This document shows, one piece after another, positions 14,187 through 22,644 of a stretch of 45,115 nt of DNA (its first letter is position 1; each line of letters starts with the position of its first letter). The stretch lies in the NCBI GenBank assembly GCA_022574185.1, contig JACZSM010000016.1:1-45115 (forward strand), written 5' to 3'. The stretch is from Pseudomonadota bacterium. Lineage in GTDB: Bacteria > Pseudomonadota > Gammaproteobacteria > Steroidobacterales > Woeseiaceae. The notes beneath the pieces were generated by a model that had not been told where the DNA came from, ran no database searches, and saw only the letters and a program-made list of their open reading frames with translations. Both the position numbers and the translations under genes were made by a program.

Positions 14187-16403
14187 TTACAGCCGGTACG
14201 TCAGCCCCAGGTACGCGGTTCGCGGCAATCCCGGCCTGATGCCGGCCGGTCGCCGCGCCGCAATGTAGGATTCGTCCAGCAGGTTGTCGAATTTGACATA
14301 CGTCGAGAGCCTGGGCGTGAATTGCCAGGCGGCGATCAGGTTCCAGACCACGTGCGCGTCGACCGATTCCGCGGCAACATAGGCGCCTTGGCCGGTCATC
14401 GTGCGCAGCTTGCCGATGTAGCTGGCCGCCAGGTTCAGGCGCCACTTCCCGGTCACAAGACCAGCCGACACACGCAGCTGGTGCTCCGGGATGTAGGGCA
14501 GCTCATCGCCGGCCGCAACGCTTCCCCAGGGATCGAATTCACTGTCAAACGCGCTGCCGAATTCGGCTTTGGTCGTCCACGTGTAGTCGAGGCGCAGCGG
14601 CACATCGATGCGGCCGACGGTCCAGTCGTAACTCGAACTGAACTCGAGTCCGCTGACCGTGACTTCACCGCCGTCAAACTGATCACCGATGTTTGCGCCG
14701 CCCCCGGTTGATTCGGTCACGGTGCCGACGAGGTTGTCGTAGTCGTTGATGAAATAGATCGACTCGACACTCCAGTTGCCGTTGTCGTAACGTGCGCCAG
14801 CCTCGATATTCAGGCTGCTTTCTTCGTCGGCCGTACTGCCCGGCGCCGGCGGGTTGAAGCCCTTGTGCACGCCTGCCAGGAGGCGCCATGCAGGATTGAG
14901 TCGATACAGTACGCCCAAGCCCGGGATCACAGCCGAGACCGAATTTTCACCGACGCGCGTGGGGCCCAGGGCGCGTGATGGATCAGCCGTCGAGTAATCG
15001 AGGCGCCGCAAATCGATATCTTCAACGCGCAGCCCCGGTGTCAGGATCCACTTGCCGGTTCGAATTTCGGTTTCGACAAAAAACGCACGCACGTTCGCAC
15101 GCGATACACGATTCGTTGTCGAACCCGGCGCGCCCGCTGTCGTCAGCACGAGTGCGCCGTCTTCCATGCGGTAGGCATTCTCGTGCTGAAAACGATCTTC
15201 TGCATCTTTGTGAATTCTAAAACCCGCGGTCAGCGCAATGTCGTTATCACCAAAACCGAAGTCCCATTCAAGTTGTGCCTGTATGCCTTGCGAATCATAG
15301 CTGCGATTGTTGGCGCGCTTGGTGATCGCATCATCGGGGCTCGTGTTGCCTTTGAGGTAGCCGAGCGCAATGTCATGCGTTGCCGTGTCATGCAGCACGT
15401 CGCTGATGCTGATGCCATTGACCGACTGCAACTTGTACCAGTTGCGTTTGAAGTCATTACGGTACGCTGTGATCTTGCCACGCCATTTATTACCCGGGTC
15501 GATAACATAGCTGAGCTGATACTGCGAGTGTTCGCTGTCGAAAACGTCGCCCGCGGATGCCGCGTAACGCCGGTTCGTATCGACTGCATAATCGTCTTCG
15601 GTCAGGCCGAGATAGGTCTCGTCTGATGTTTGCTGAGTATAGCCAGTCTTGAATCGCAAACTCTGATACACAGCTTCGCCAGGATCACTGTCGATTTGCA
15701 GCTTCGCTATGTAGTCTTCAAGCACGAAGCCCGTGTTGCCGCCAACGGGGCCGTCGATGTGTTTGAACCCGTCGCTTGCGCTTTGCACGGTCTCCAGCAA
15801 CCACGAAACTCGCTCGCCGCGGCTGCCGAAATTCAGGTGTGCATCGTTAGTATTGTACTCACCAACGCGCAGATCGATCCTGCCGCCCGCGACTTTCGGA
15901 ATCGGTGTCGAAATCATGTTGATTGCGCCACCCGTCGTTCGTGGGCCAATGATCACAGCGGCAGGACCTTTGAGTACCTCGAGTGCATGCATACGCCGCG
16001 GCGTCGGAAAATAATAGGCCGAGGGGGCGGAGTAGGGGGCCGGCGCGATCAGCACGCCGTCTTCGAGCAATGCGATGCGCGCGCTGCGATCGAGGCCTGA
16101 ACCACGAATACCGATGTTCGGCCGTAGCCCGAAACCCTCTTCTTCCTGAACGTACACACCGGGTACGCTGCGCAACATACGCAGAATGTCGGTCTCGATA
16201 AATACGTCGAGTTCTTCGCTATCAATGACGTGGGCAGAGCCTGGCACGTCGGCCACATCGCTCGCGTGGCCGATGATCGTTACCGTATCAATCAGTTCGG
16301 CGGCTTGTCGCGGGTCGGCATCCTGCGCCGCTGCTGCCGCGCAAACAGCAATCAGAGCCGCGCAAAGGCTGGCGCGACCGGCAGAATTGAAGTGGTTTTG
16401 CAT
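14187..16403 (-). CDS. TonB-dependent outer-membrane receptor, FecA-like
   Basis: A 738-residue outer-membrane transporter. The signal peptide (SLCAALIAVCAAAAAQ) is followed by a TonB-box-like IDTVTIIG, a plug domain (SEELDVFIETDILRMLRSVPGVYVQEEEGFGLRPNIGIRGSG, given here only as a region near residues 55-95; ALEVLKGPAAVIIGPRTTGGAINM further on) and a 22-stranded barrel ending in TAYLGLTYRL with terminal aromatic/Leu. The plug resembles ferric-citrate receptor FecA and related proteins; the real ligand is unknown. The frame is open to 16592; ATG 16403 is chosen because it gives the best signal peptide, with ATG 16427 as alternative. A Fur box at 16444-16462 indicates iron repression. No FecIR-type regulators are next to it, and the N-terminus has no signalling extension. 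Confidence 0.88.
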   Translation of the reverse strand: MQNHFNSAGRASLCAALIAVCAAAAAQDADPRQAAELIDTVTIIGHASDVADVPGSAHVIDSEELDVFIETDILRMLRSVPGVYVQEEEGFGLRPNIGIRGSGLDRSARIALLEDGVLIAPAPYSAPSAYYFPTPRRMHALEVLKGPAAVIIGPRTTGGAINMISTPIPKVAGGRIDLRVGEYNTNDAHLNFGSRGERVSWLLETVQSASDGFKHIDGPVGGNTGFVLEDYIAKLQIDSDPGEAVYQSLRFKTGYTQQTSDETYLGLTEDDYAVDTNRRYAASAGDVFDSEHSQYQLSYVIDPGNKWRGKITAYRNDFKRNWYKLQSVNGISISDVLHDTATHDIALGYLKGNTSPDDAITKRANNRSYDSQGIQAQLEWDFGFGDNDIALTAGFRIHKDAEDRFQHENAYRMEDGALVLTTAGAPGSTTNRVSRANVRAFFVETEIRTGKWILTPGLRVEDIDLRRLDYSTADPSRALGPTRVGENSVSAVIPGLGVLYRLNPAWRLLAGVHKGFNPPAPGSTADEESSLNIEAGARYDNGNWSVESIYFINDYDNLVGTVTESTGGGANIGDQFDGGEVTVSGLEFSSSYDWTVGRIDVPLRLDYTWTTKAEFGSAFDSEFDPWGSVAAGDELPYIPEHQLRVSAGLVTGKWRLNLAASYIGKLRTMTGQGAYVAAESVDAHVVWNLIAAWQFTPRLSTYVKFDNLLDESYIAARRPAGIRPGLPRTAYLGLTYRL

Positions 16404-16443
16404 GGCGCTGAATAGCTTGCCCATCATTTGGCGAAATGTTAAT

Positions 16444-16462
16444 GCAAATGAGAATGATTCGC
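16444..16462 (-). promoter_or_regulatory. Fur box upstream of the TonB receptor gene
   Basis: GCAAATGAGAATGATTCGC (plus-strand reading) matches 13 of 19 Fur consensus positions and is almost the same as the bfd box. It lies 41 bp before the preferred start codon, where the promoter should be, so it would repress the receptor when iron is plentiful. Confidence 0.7.
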
Positions 16463-16478
16463 AACTGCAATAACCCAC

Positions 16479-16521
16479 CTGTAGGAGCCCGATCCCGCTT
16501 GACGGGAGCGGGCTCCTACAG
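16479..16521. repeat. REP hairpin between the TonB receptor and prsR genes
   Basis: CTGTAGGAGCCCG (16479-16491) and CGGGCTCCTACAG (16509-16521) are perfect 13-bp inverted arms around an inner CCCGCTTGACGGG-like core. It is the cleanest single unit of the family in the window, and the only one between divergent 5' ends. Confidence 0.85.
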
Positions 16522-16636
16522 ACAGACCGACACAGCTCACACAAGTCAGTGTGACCTAAAGCCTCCACAGTGCTCGTCCAACGTGGCACCATTACGCCTG
16601 TGTCGCGGGCTCAGGCCCGCTCTTTCAGCCGAGTTC

Positions 16637-18025
16637 ATGAGCGAAAAAAGCCGCAAACTGTTGATTGTTGAAGACGACCCCGGGCTGCTTAGTCAGCTCA
16701 AGTGGTGTTTCGAGGGCTATGACGTTTTCACAGCCGAGGATCGCGGCTCCGCGATTACCGCACTGCGTCGTTACGAGCCGACGGTCGTGTTGCAGGACCT
16801 TGGCCTGCCGCCCAAGCCACAGGGTGTCGAAGAAGGTCTGCTGACGCTGGGCGAGATACTCAAGCTCGCGCCGCACACCAAGGTCATCGTCGTTACCGGT
16901 AACGGTGATCAGGAGAACGCGCTCACCGCTATCGGGCAGGGCGCTTACGATTTCTACGAGAAACCCGTCGATACCGACACGCTTAAACTGCTCGTCGATC
17001 GCGCATTCCATATGTCCGAACTCGAAACCGAAAATCGCCGCCTGCAGTTTCAGGTCGACGAATCGCCACTCGATGGCATCGTTGCGGCGAGTGAGGGCAT
17101 GCTCGCCGTGTGTCGCATGATCGAGAAAATAGCGCCGACAGACGTTACGACATTGTTACTGGGTGAAAGCGGTACGGGTAAAGAGTTGATCGCGCGGGCA
17201 TTGCACCGACTGAGCCCGCGCAGCGAACAGAATTTCATTGCGATCAATTGTGCTGCCATCCCCGAAAATCTGCTCGAATCGGAATTATTCGGTCATGAGA
17301 AAGGCGCGTTTACGGGCGCGCACAAACAAACGCTCGGCAAAATTGAGATCGCCAGCGGCGGCACGCTGTTCCTCGATGAAATATGCGACATGCCGCTTTC
17401 GTTGCAGGCCAAAATGCTCAGGTTCCTGCAGGAACGCGTCATAGAACGTGTCGGTGGCCGCGAGGAAATCAAGGTCGACGTGCGTATCGTCTGTGCCACT
17501 AACCAGAATCCCGAAGAACTGATCAAACACGGTGCATTTCGCGAAGATCTCTACTATCGCGTCAGCGAAATCACGATCAATATCCCGCCATTGCGTGACC
17601 GCGAGGAAGGCCGGCTCATTCTGGCCCGCACTTTGTTACAGAAATATTGCAAACAGCAGAGCCGGGCATTGAACGGTTTTACCGATGATGCCGTGCGCGC
17701 GATAGAATCCTTCGCCTGGCCTGGCAATGTTCGTGAACTCGAGAACAAGATTAAAAGTGCCGTCATCATGGCGGACGGCAAAATGGTAACGGCAAGTGAT
17801 CTCGGTATCGTGCCCGGTGATGGAGAAGGTGCATCACTCAATCTTCGTGAAGTCCGCCAGCATGCCGAATCCAAGGCCATTCGAAGCGCATTAAGCAAGA
17901 GTTTCGGCAACATCTCCAAAGCCGCCGAGATGCTGGGCGTCACCCGGCCAACGCTGTATGACCTGATGAGCAAGTATGATCTGTCAGCTGAGCGCTATTC
18001 GAAGAAGGCCGCGCAAGCCGGGTGA
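16637..18025 (+). CDS. prsR: PrsR-type NtrC-family response regulator (PEP-CTERM box regulator)
   Basis: A 462-residue sigma-54 activator. Receiver domain, residues about 5-125: acidic pair in VEDDPG, phosphorylated Asp in LQDLGLP, VTGNGD and YEKPVD. AAA domain, about 150-380: Walker [15 protein letters not shown] loop that contacts sigma-54, and LFLDEI. A Fis-type helix-turn-helix closes the protein ([20 protein letters not shown]). The receiver with [19 protein letters not shown] and the [18 protein letters not shown] stretch is characteristic of PrsR, which controls exosortase-linked polysaccharide and PEP-CTERM genes. The start at ATG 16637 is where homology begins. No PrsK kinase gene is adjacent. 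It ends seven bases from the convergent glrR stop. Confidence 0.85.
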   Translation: MSEKSRKLLIVEDDPGLLSQLKWCFEGYDVFTAEDRGSAITALRRYEPTVVLQDLGLPPKPQGVEEGLLTLGEILKLAPHTKVIVVTGNGDQENALTAIGQGAYDFYEKPVDTDTLKLLVDRAFHMSELETENRRLQFQVDESPLDGIVAASEGMLAVCRMIEKIAPTDVTTLLLGESGTGKELIARALHRLSPRSEQNFIAINCAAIPENLLESELFGHEKGAFTGAHKQTLGKIEIASGGTLFLDEICDMPLSLQAKMLRFLQERVIERVGGREEIKVDVRIVCATNQNPEELIKHGAFREDLYYRVSEITINIPPLRDREEGRLILARTLLQKYCKQQSRALNGFTDDAVRAIESFAWPGNVRELENKIKSAVIMADGKMVTASDLGIVPGDGEGASLNLREVRQHAESKAIRSALSKSFGNISKAAEMLGVTRPTLYDLMSKYDLSAERYSKKAAQAG

Positions 18026-18032
18026 TTGCAGG

Positions 18033-19394
18033 CTAACGCGTCTTGAACTGATCGGGGTTCAGTTCGTGGCGTGCCAGCAACTTGTAAAAGTCAGTACGAT
18101 TGCGTTTCGCGAGTCTCGCGGCCTGGCTGACATTGCCCACCGTAATTTGCAGAATCTGTGACAGGTAATTGCGCGTGAATTCATCACGGGCATCACTGAA
18201 AGACGCGAGTTTGCCGGCATGTTCACCCAATGATTGCAGTACGAGTTCACCGCTGATAACGGGTGAGCGCGACAATGCGACGTTCTGCCTGACAACGTTG
18301 TAGAGCTGGCGAATATTGCCGGGCCACTCGGCGGTCACGAGCATCTCGACTGCCTCGGGCGCATACACTTTGCGTTCCTGGCCCGCTTCTCCGGCGATCG
18401 TCTGCAGGAAATTGGCGACCAGCAGCGGAATGTCCTCGCGGCGCTCGTCAAGTGTGGGAAGCTTGATGTTGACAACATTCAAGCGATAAAACAGATCTTC
18501 GCGAAAACTGCCGTCGTGCAACAGCTGCTGCAAGTTCCGATGCGTTGCCGAGATGACACGAACGTCCACCGATAACGCCTCAGTGCTACCGACAGGCCGC
18601 ACCTGGGCTTCCTGTAATACGCGCAGTAATTTGACCTGCAGGTGCATCGGCATGTCACCGATCTCATCGAGCAATAGTGTGCCACCGTCCGCGGATTGAA
18701 ATAGTCCCTTGTGCGTGCGGATCGCCCCCGTGAATGCACCTTTCTCGTGGCCGAAAAGTTCGGATTCGAGCAGGTTCTCGGCCATCGCGCCGCAATTGAT
18801 TGCAACGAATGGCTTGTTGTGGCGCGGGCTGGCGTTGTGGATGGCTCTTGCAACGAGCTCTTTGCCCGTGCCGCTTTGTCCGGTGATCAACACCCGCGCG
18901 TCGGTCGCGGCCACCATCTTCGCCTGCTGCAGGAGTTCTTTCATGCCCCGGTTGCGCGTGATGATTTCGGCGGCCCAACCTTCTTCCACGTCAATCGACC
19001 CGGATACGCGCAATGCTTTGGCGACCGTCACCATGAGTTCGTCTTTGTCGATCGGCTTGGTCAGGAAGCCGAACGCGCCGCTTTGCGTCGCCAGCACTGC
19101 ATCGGGGATCGTGCCATGCGCTGTGATGATGACGACTCTCAAGCCCGGTGAGCGCGTCTGTAATTCCTTGAGTAGCCCGATGCCGTCCATCTTGTCCATG
19201 CGCAAGTCGGTGATGACAAGGTCCGGGCTGAATCGATTCAGCGTCGCGAGCGCCTTGTGGGCACTTTCGACCGCCTCGATGTCGTAACCCTCGGCACGCA
19301 ACCGTATGCTCAGCAGGCGCAGGAGACCCGGATCGTCATCGACGAGCAGGATTTTGCCCTTGGATTCACGTTTACCGGAGCGCATGGCGGACAC
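18033..19394 (-). CDS. glrR: GlrR/QseF-type sigma-54 response regulator
   Basis: A 453-residue NtrC-family activator, partner of GlrK. Receiver: LLVDDDPG, phospho-Asp in VITDLRM, IITAHG, LTKPID. AAA: GQSGTGKE, GAFTGA, LLLDEIGDMP, and a Fis-like C-terminus (NVSQAARLAKRNRTDFYKLL). In enterobacteria GlrR, with sigma-54, drives small-RNA and envelope-related genes. The GTG start at 19394 follows the qseG stop without a gap and has AGGA seven bases ahead; ATG 19385 is an alternative. It is the last gene of glrK-qseG-glrR, the order known in E. coli. Confidence 0.93.
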   Translation of the reverse strand: MSAMRSGKRESKGKILLVDDDPGLLRLLSIRLRAEGYDIEAVESAHKALATLNRFSPDLVITDLRMDKMDGIGLLKELQTRSPGLRVVIITAHGTIPDAVLATQSGAFGFLTKPIDKDELMVTVAKALRVSGSIDVEEGWAAEIITRNRGMKELLQQAKMVAATDARVLITGQSGTGKELVARAIHNASPRHNKPFVAINCGAMAENLLESELFGHEKGAFTGAIRTHKGLFQSADGGTLLLDEIGDMPMHLQVKLLRVLQEAQVRPVGSTEALSVDVRVISATHRNLQQLLHDGSFREDLFYRLNVVNIKLPTLDERREDIPLLVANFLQTIAGEAGQERKVYAPEAVEMLVTAEWPGNIRQLYNVVRQNVALSRSPVISGELVLQSLGEHAGKLASFSDARDEFTRNYLSQILQITVGNVSQAARLAKRNRTDFYKLLARHELNPDQFKTR

Positions 19395-20027
19395 CTACTT
19401 GTCCTGCTCGCGTATCGAGCGCTCGATCGAGGTTATCGCTTCGAGCTTGCCCTCGGCAGCTTCGAGTTCGAGGCGCAGGCGACGGTTTTCAGCCTCGACG
19501 ATCGACAGGCGCTGACTCATTGCCGTTTGCCGGGTGCGGGCAGCCTGAGAGTTCGAAGCGCGTAGCCGGCGAGCCTCCGCACTGAGCACGATAAGTTCTT
19601 CGACGGACTTCAGGTGAATCGTCGCGAGCGATATTTCCGCCGGTGTCATGAGTTCGGTCTGCGTCAACAATTCACGCAACATGTTCTGGGCACGCTCGGG
19701 ATCTGCCTCAGAGTGGCCTGGCGTTGCGAGCACCAATGCGAAGCGCAGATTGGTTTGCGGCCTCGGCGTTAACGTCGATCCTGATTCAGCGTCGGCATAT
19801 ATTTCGGCCTGCGTTGCGGGATCACCTGCGGAGAGTTCGTACAATTCATCCAGGTACTGCTCGGCAGTCGGTGCGCCGAGTATAATTGTGTCTCCCGATG
19901 CTGCAGGCGATTTACGAAACCTGGACATCCAGTCCTGGGTTTGCGCACAGCCACCCAGCAATGCAACGATGCAAACCGCCACCGCGATTTGGCTAGCGCG
20001 TGTTGTTGTTCTTCTATGTTTATGCAT
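19395..20027 (-). CDS. qseG: QseG-like outer-membrane lipoprotein
   Basis: A 210-residue lipoprotein with signal peptide ending LLGGC (Cys 27). The C-terminal third (about 140-210) is strongly helical and charged, likely a coiled coil (SIVEAENRRLRLELEAAEGKL). Position and architecture identify it as QseG, which in E. coli holds and modulates the GlrK kinase. The start codon lies in ATGCATAA, so the gene begins inside the last codons of glrK (8-base overlap), which implies translational coupling. The similarity is mostly by context and organisation; QseG proteins diverge quickly. Confidence 0.8.
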   Translation of the reverse strand: MHKHRRTTTRASQIAVAVCIVALLGGCAQTQDWMSRFRKSPAASGDTIILGAPTAEQYLDELYELSAGDPATQAEIYADAESGSTLTPRPQTNLRFALVLATPGHSEADPERAQNMLRELLTQTELMTPAEISLATIHLKSVEELIVLSAEARRLRASNSQAARTRQTAMSQRLSIVEAENRRLRLELEAAEGKLEAITSIERSIREQDK

Positions 20028-21486
20028 TCGCCGCCATCTTCTGCTGAGCCACCGCGCGTTTCTGCGGAATGTCGATCCTGAAATGCGCGCCTGAAAATTC
20101 TTCCGAGTCGACCAGTTGCACTGATCCCGCATGCGCCTGTATACATTCGAGTACCACCGACAGGCCGATGCCTGTGCCGGCGACCTGGCCACCCTGCTCA
20201 CGACGCCCCTGGAAAAATGCCTCAAAAATTCGCGATACTTCGTCGGCAGGTATTCCTGGCCCCGTGTCGCCAAACTCGAGCACGAAACTCGTTGGTGTGA
20301 GACTGGCACGTATGGTGATAAATCCCCCTTTTGGAGTGAACTTGATCGCATTCGACATCAGATTGTCAAGCACAGTGCGAATCTTGTCGCGATCCGCGTT
20401 CACAATAATGTCCTCGACTTCGAGCTTCAATTGAATGTCCGCAGCCTGCAGCGTCAGTCGCTGCGCCTTGGCGACCGATATTGCAAGGCCGCGGAGCGGA
20501 AAGTCAGTCAGCGTGAGTACTTCTGTCTTGGTTTGCCAGGCAGAAAAACTCAGCAAATTCTCGATCATCTGCTGCAACTTGAGCCCATTCATACGCAATA
20601 TGTTCGCCACCTCGCGCTGTGGCTGATCGAGGTCGCCTACCGTACCGTCGAGCAATAATTCCGTGCCTTCACGGATGTTTGCCAGCGGCGTCTTCAGCTC
20701 GTGCGACATATGCCTGAGGAACTTGTTTTTTTCCTGCGCGAGTTCGAGGAGACGCACGCGCAGCCATTCGAGTTGCCGGCCAAGGCGTTCCAGATCTTTC
20801 GGTCCTTTCACTTCAATGGGTCGTGAAAAACCACTCTTGCCCAATTGATTGATGGCAGCGTCGAGTTGCCGAATGGGTTTGGCAACCAGCAAGGTAAAAA
20901 ACAAAACGAGGATGATCGTTCCTGGCACGAGCGCTGCGACCTGCCAGGCCGAAACGCGCTGTGCATGGCGCGTACTCTCCTGCAGGTTGCGAAGTTCGCT
21001 GTCAACGTATGCCGTGAGGATTGCAGTCAGTTCGGTTACGCTTTGACGCAATGGTATGAACTCGGCGATTGCTGCTTGCGCTTCGTCGACGCTCAGATTC
21101 GCTTTCTCCATCGTTACGACAATGCGCGTGGCGGCCGCGCCGATCGATAGGCTTAGTGGCGTCGCGCCCGCTAAATCAGTGAGTGAGCCCATTTCGCTTA
21201 GCCGGGCCACGAGCGTTTCAAGGTCCTGGCGCAGCAATTGCAGGCTGTCGGTATTGCGCAGCACCTCGTATTGCCGGACAACGCGCTCCAGTGAGCCGAG
21301 TTGCTCCGTCAGCAGGCGATTGTTGTCGGCCGTGGCGACACCGGTGAACACCAGTCGCTCACTTTGCTCTGCGAGCCGGTCGAGGTTGAAGAGTGCCCAG
21401 ACCACGGCGACCAGCAGCGGCAAACCGACCAGGCCAAATCCTACGAGAATCAGTCCGTTAAGCGATCTGGGTCGGTGGAATTTCAT
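20020..21486 (-). CDS. glrK: GlrK/QseE-type sensor histidine kinase
   Basis: A 488-residue membrane kinase. Two membrane helices (about residues 10-32 and 184-204) flank a helical periplasmic domain; a HAMP domain follows (about 205-255). H-box FLRHMSHELKTPLANI carries the phosphorylated His, and N-box DNLMSNAIKF, G1 DTGPGIP and G2 GTGIGLSV complete the ATPase domain. The family senses envelope state and phosphorylates GlrR. galE ends 26 bp upstream on the same strand, so all four genes may be read together, but an extended -10 promoter (TGCTACACT) just before the start suggests separate transcription too. Confidence 0.92.
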   Translation of the reverse strand: MKFHRPRSLNGLILVGFGLVGLPLLVAVVWALFNLDRLAEQSERLVFTGVATADNNRLLTEQLGSLERVVRQYEVLRNTDSLQLLRQDLETLVARLSEMGSLTDLAGATPLSLSIGAAATRIVVTMEKANLSVDEAQAAIAEFIPLRQSVTELTAILTAYVDSELRNLQESTRHAQRVSAWQVAALVPGTIILVLFFTLLVAKPIRQLDAAINQLGKSGFSRPIEVKGPKDLERLGRQLEWLRVRLLELAQEKNKFLRHMSHELKTPLANIREGTELLLDGTVGDLDQPQREVANILRMNGLKLQQMIENLLSFSAWQTKTEVLTLTDFPLRGLAISVAKAQRLTLQAADIQLKLEVEDIIVNADRDKIRTVLDNLMSNAIKFTPKGGFITIRASLTPTSFVLEFGDTGPGIPADEVSRIFEAFFQGRREQGGQVAGTGIGLSVVLECIQAHAGSVQLVDSEEFSGAHFRIDIPQKRAVAQQKMAANA

Positions 21487-21492
21487 GGTCGC

Positions 21493-21520
21493 AGTGTAGC
21501 ATCGGCGGAGTACTAGTCAG
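21493..21520 (-). promoter_or_regulatory. Possible glrK promoter
   Basis: On the minus strand CTGACT (21520-21515) and TACACT (21498-21493) are 16 bases apart, and TGC precedes TACACT (extended -10). The start point would fall almost on the glrK ATG, giving a leaderless or very short leader. It overlaps the end of galE. Confidence 0.35.
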
Positions 21521-22523
21521 CCCAGTAAGCGCTTGGGTCCTGGGCTGCGATCTTGCGTTCCCATGCGAGACTCGTGCGCACGATGGTGTCGAGGTCGTCG
21601 AATTGCGGCGTCCAGCCGAGCACCTGATGAATTTTGTCGACAACCGCGACGAGTTCGGGTGGGTCGCCGGCGCGTCGGGGCTCTTCTGAGATGTTGAGCG
21701 GTTTGCCGTTGGCACGTTCAACGGCCGCCAGGACTTCGCGAACGCTGTAGCCGTGACCGTAGCCACAATTGAGCGTTGCCGGCTTGCCGCCATCGCGCAG
21801 ATACGTCAGCGCATCGAGATGGGCCGTCGCGAGGTCTTCGACGTGAATATAGTCACGCAGTCCCGTACCGTCGGGCGTCGGAAAATCGGTGCCGAAAATT
21901 GCAACACTGGAACGACTGCCCACGGCTGCCTCGCAGGCGACTTTGACCAGTAATGTCGCTTTGGGCGTCGACTGGCCGATCGTGCCGCTCGGTTCACAAC
22001 CGGCGACGTTAAAGTAGCGCAGTGACACGTAACCGGGACCGCCCGCAAGGGCCAGGTCGCGCAGCATCCACTCGGTCATGAGTTTGGAAGTGCCATACGG
22101 ATTGATGGGGCTGGTCGGCGTCGTTTCAGATGCATGACCGCCAGGCGGGATGCCATACACGGCGGCAGTGGATGAGAACACGATATATTTGACGCCATGT
22201 TCTGTTGCGCGTTCGAGCAAGGTGCGGCTGTTGGCCGTGTTGTTGCCGTAGTACTTGAGTGGATTGGCAACGGACTCGGGCACGATGGTGTGCGCCGCAA
22301 AATGCATGACCGTGTCAATACTGTGATCGGAGAACAGGCGATCGAGCAGGGCGGCATCGCCTGTATCGCCGATAATGAAGTCGCCGGCCGTGACGGCCGC
22401 CTCGAATCCGGTCGACAGATTATCGAGCGTGATCACGTTCTCGCCGGTGCTGCCGAGTTGGCGCACGACGTGACTGCCGATATAACCGGCGCCGCCGGTC
22501 ACGAGAATTTTCTTGTCGGCCAT
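21513..22523 (-). CDS. galE: UDP-glucose 4-epimerase
   Basis: A 336-residue short-chain dehydrogenase/reductase-type epimerase that interconverts UDP-glucose and UDP-galactose with bound NAD. The NAD motif GGAGYIGS (residues 10-17), HFAA, the catalytic SSTAAVYG with YGTSK (Tyr and Lys of YxxxK), RYFNVAG, and GTGLRDYIHVEDLA are all in place, and the length is standard. It acts in the cytoplasm to supply galactose for polysaccharide and LPS. It precedes glrK-qseG-glrR on the same strand. GalE-like epimerases can also act on N-acetylated sugars, which cannot be excluded. Confidence 0.93.
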   Translation of the reverse strand: MADKKILVTGGAGYIGSHVVRQLGSTGENVITLDNLSTGFEAAVTAGDFIIGDTGDAALLDRLFSDHSIDTVMHFAAHTIVPESVANPLKYYGNNTANSRTLLERATEHGVKYIVFSSTAAVYGIPPGGHASETTPTSPINPYGTSKLMTEWMLRDLALAGGPGYVSLRYFNVAGCEPSGTIGQSTPKATLLVKVACEAAVGSRSSVAIFGTDFPTPDGTGLRDYIHVEDLATAHLDALTYLRDGGKPATLNCGYGHGYSVREVLAAVERANGKPLNISEEPRRAGDPPELVAVVDKIHQVLGWTPQFDDLDTIVRTSLAWERKIAAQDPSAYWAD

Positions 22524-22644
22524 ATTTTTTTGCTCATTTATTGTACAGAGGTCAGAAATGTGAACCTTACGCTCGTCTGCGAGACAAAGTTTATCAATAC
22601 TGGCAATCTGAATTCGGACTTGTTTCGCACTATGTTATGTCACG

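Noticed and set aside
14145..14711. Plus-strand frame opposite the TonB receptor
   Set aside because: It lies antisense to conserved barrel strands and has no motif of its own.
16583..16600. Sigma-54 promoter before prsR
   Set aside because: TGGCAC is present, but the GC element at the correct distance lacks the TTGC core.
19395..20351. Longer start for qseG
   Set aside because: The additional 108 residues lie within glrK in another frame and precede a complete lipoprotein signal peptide.
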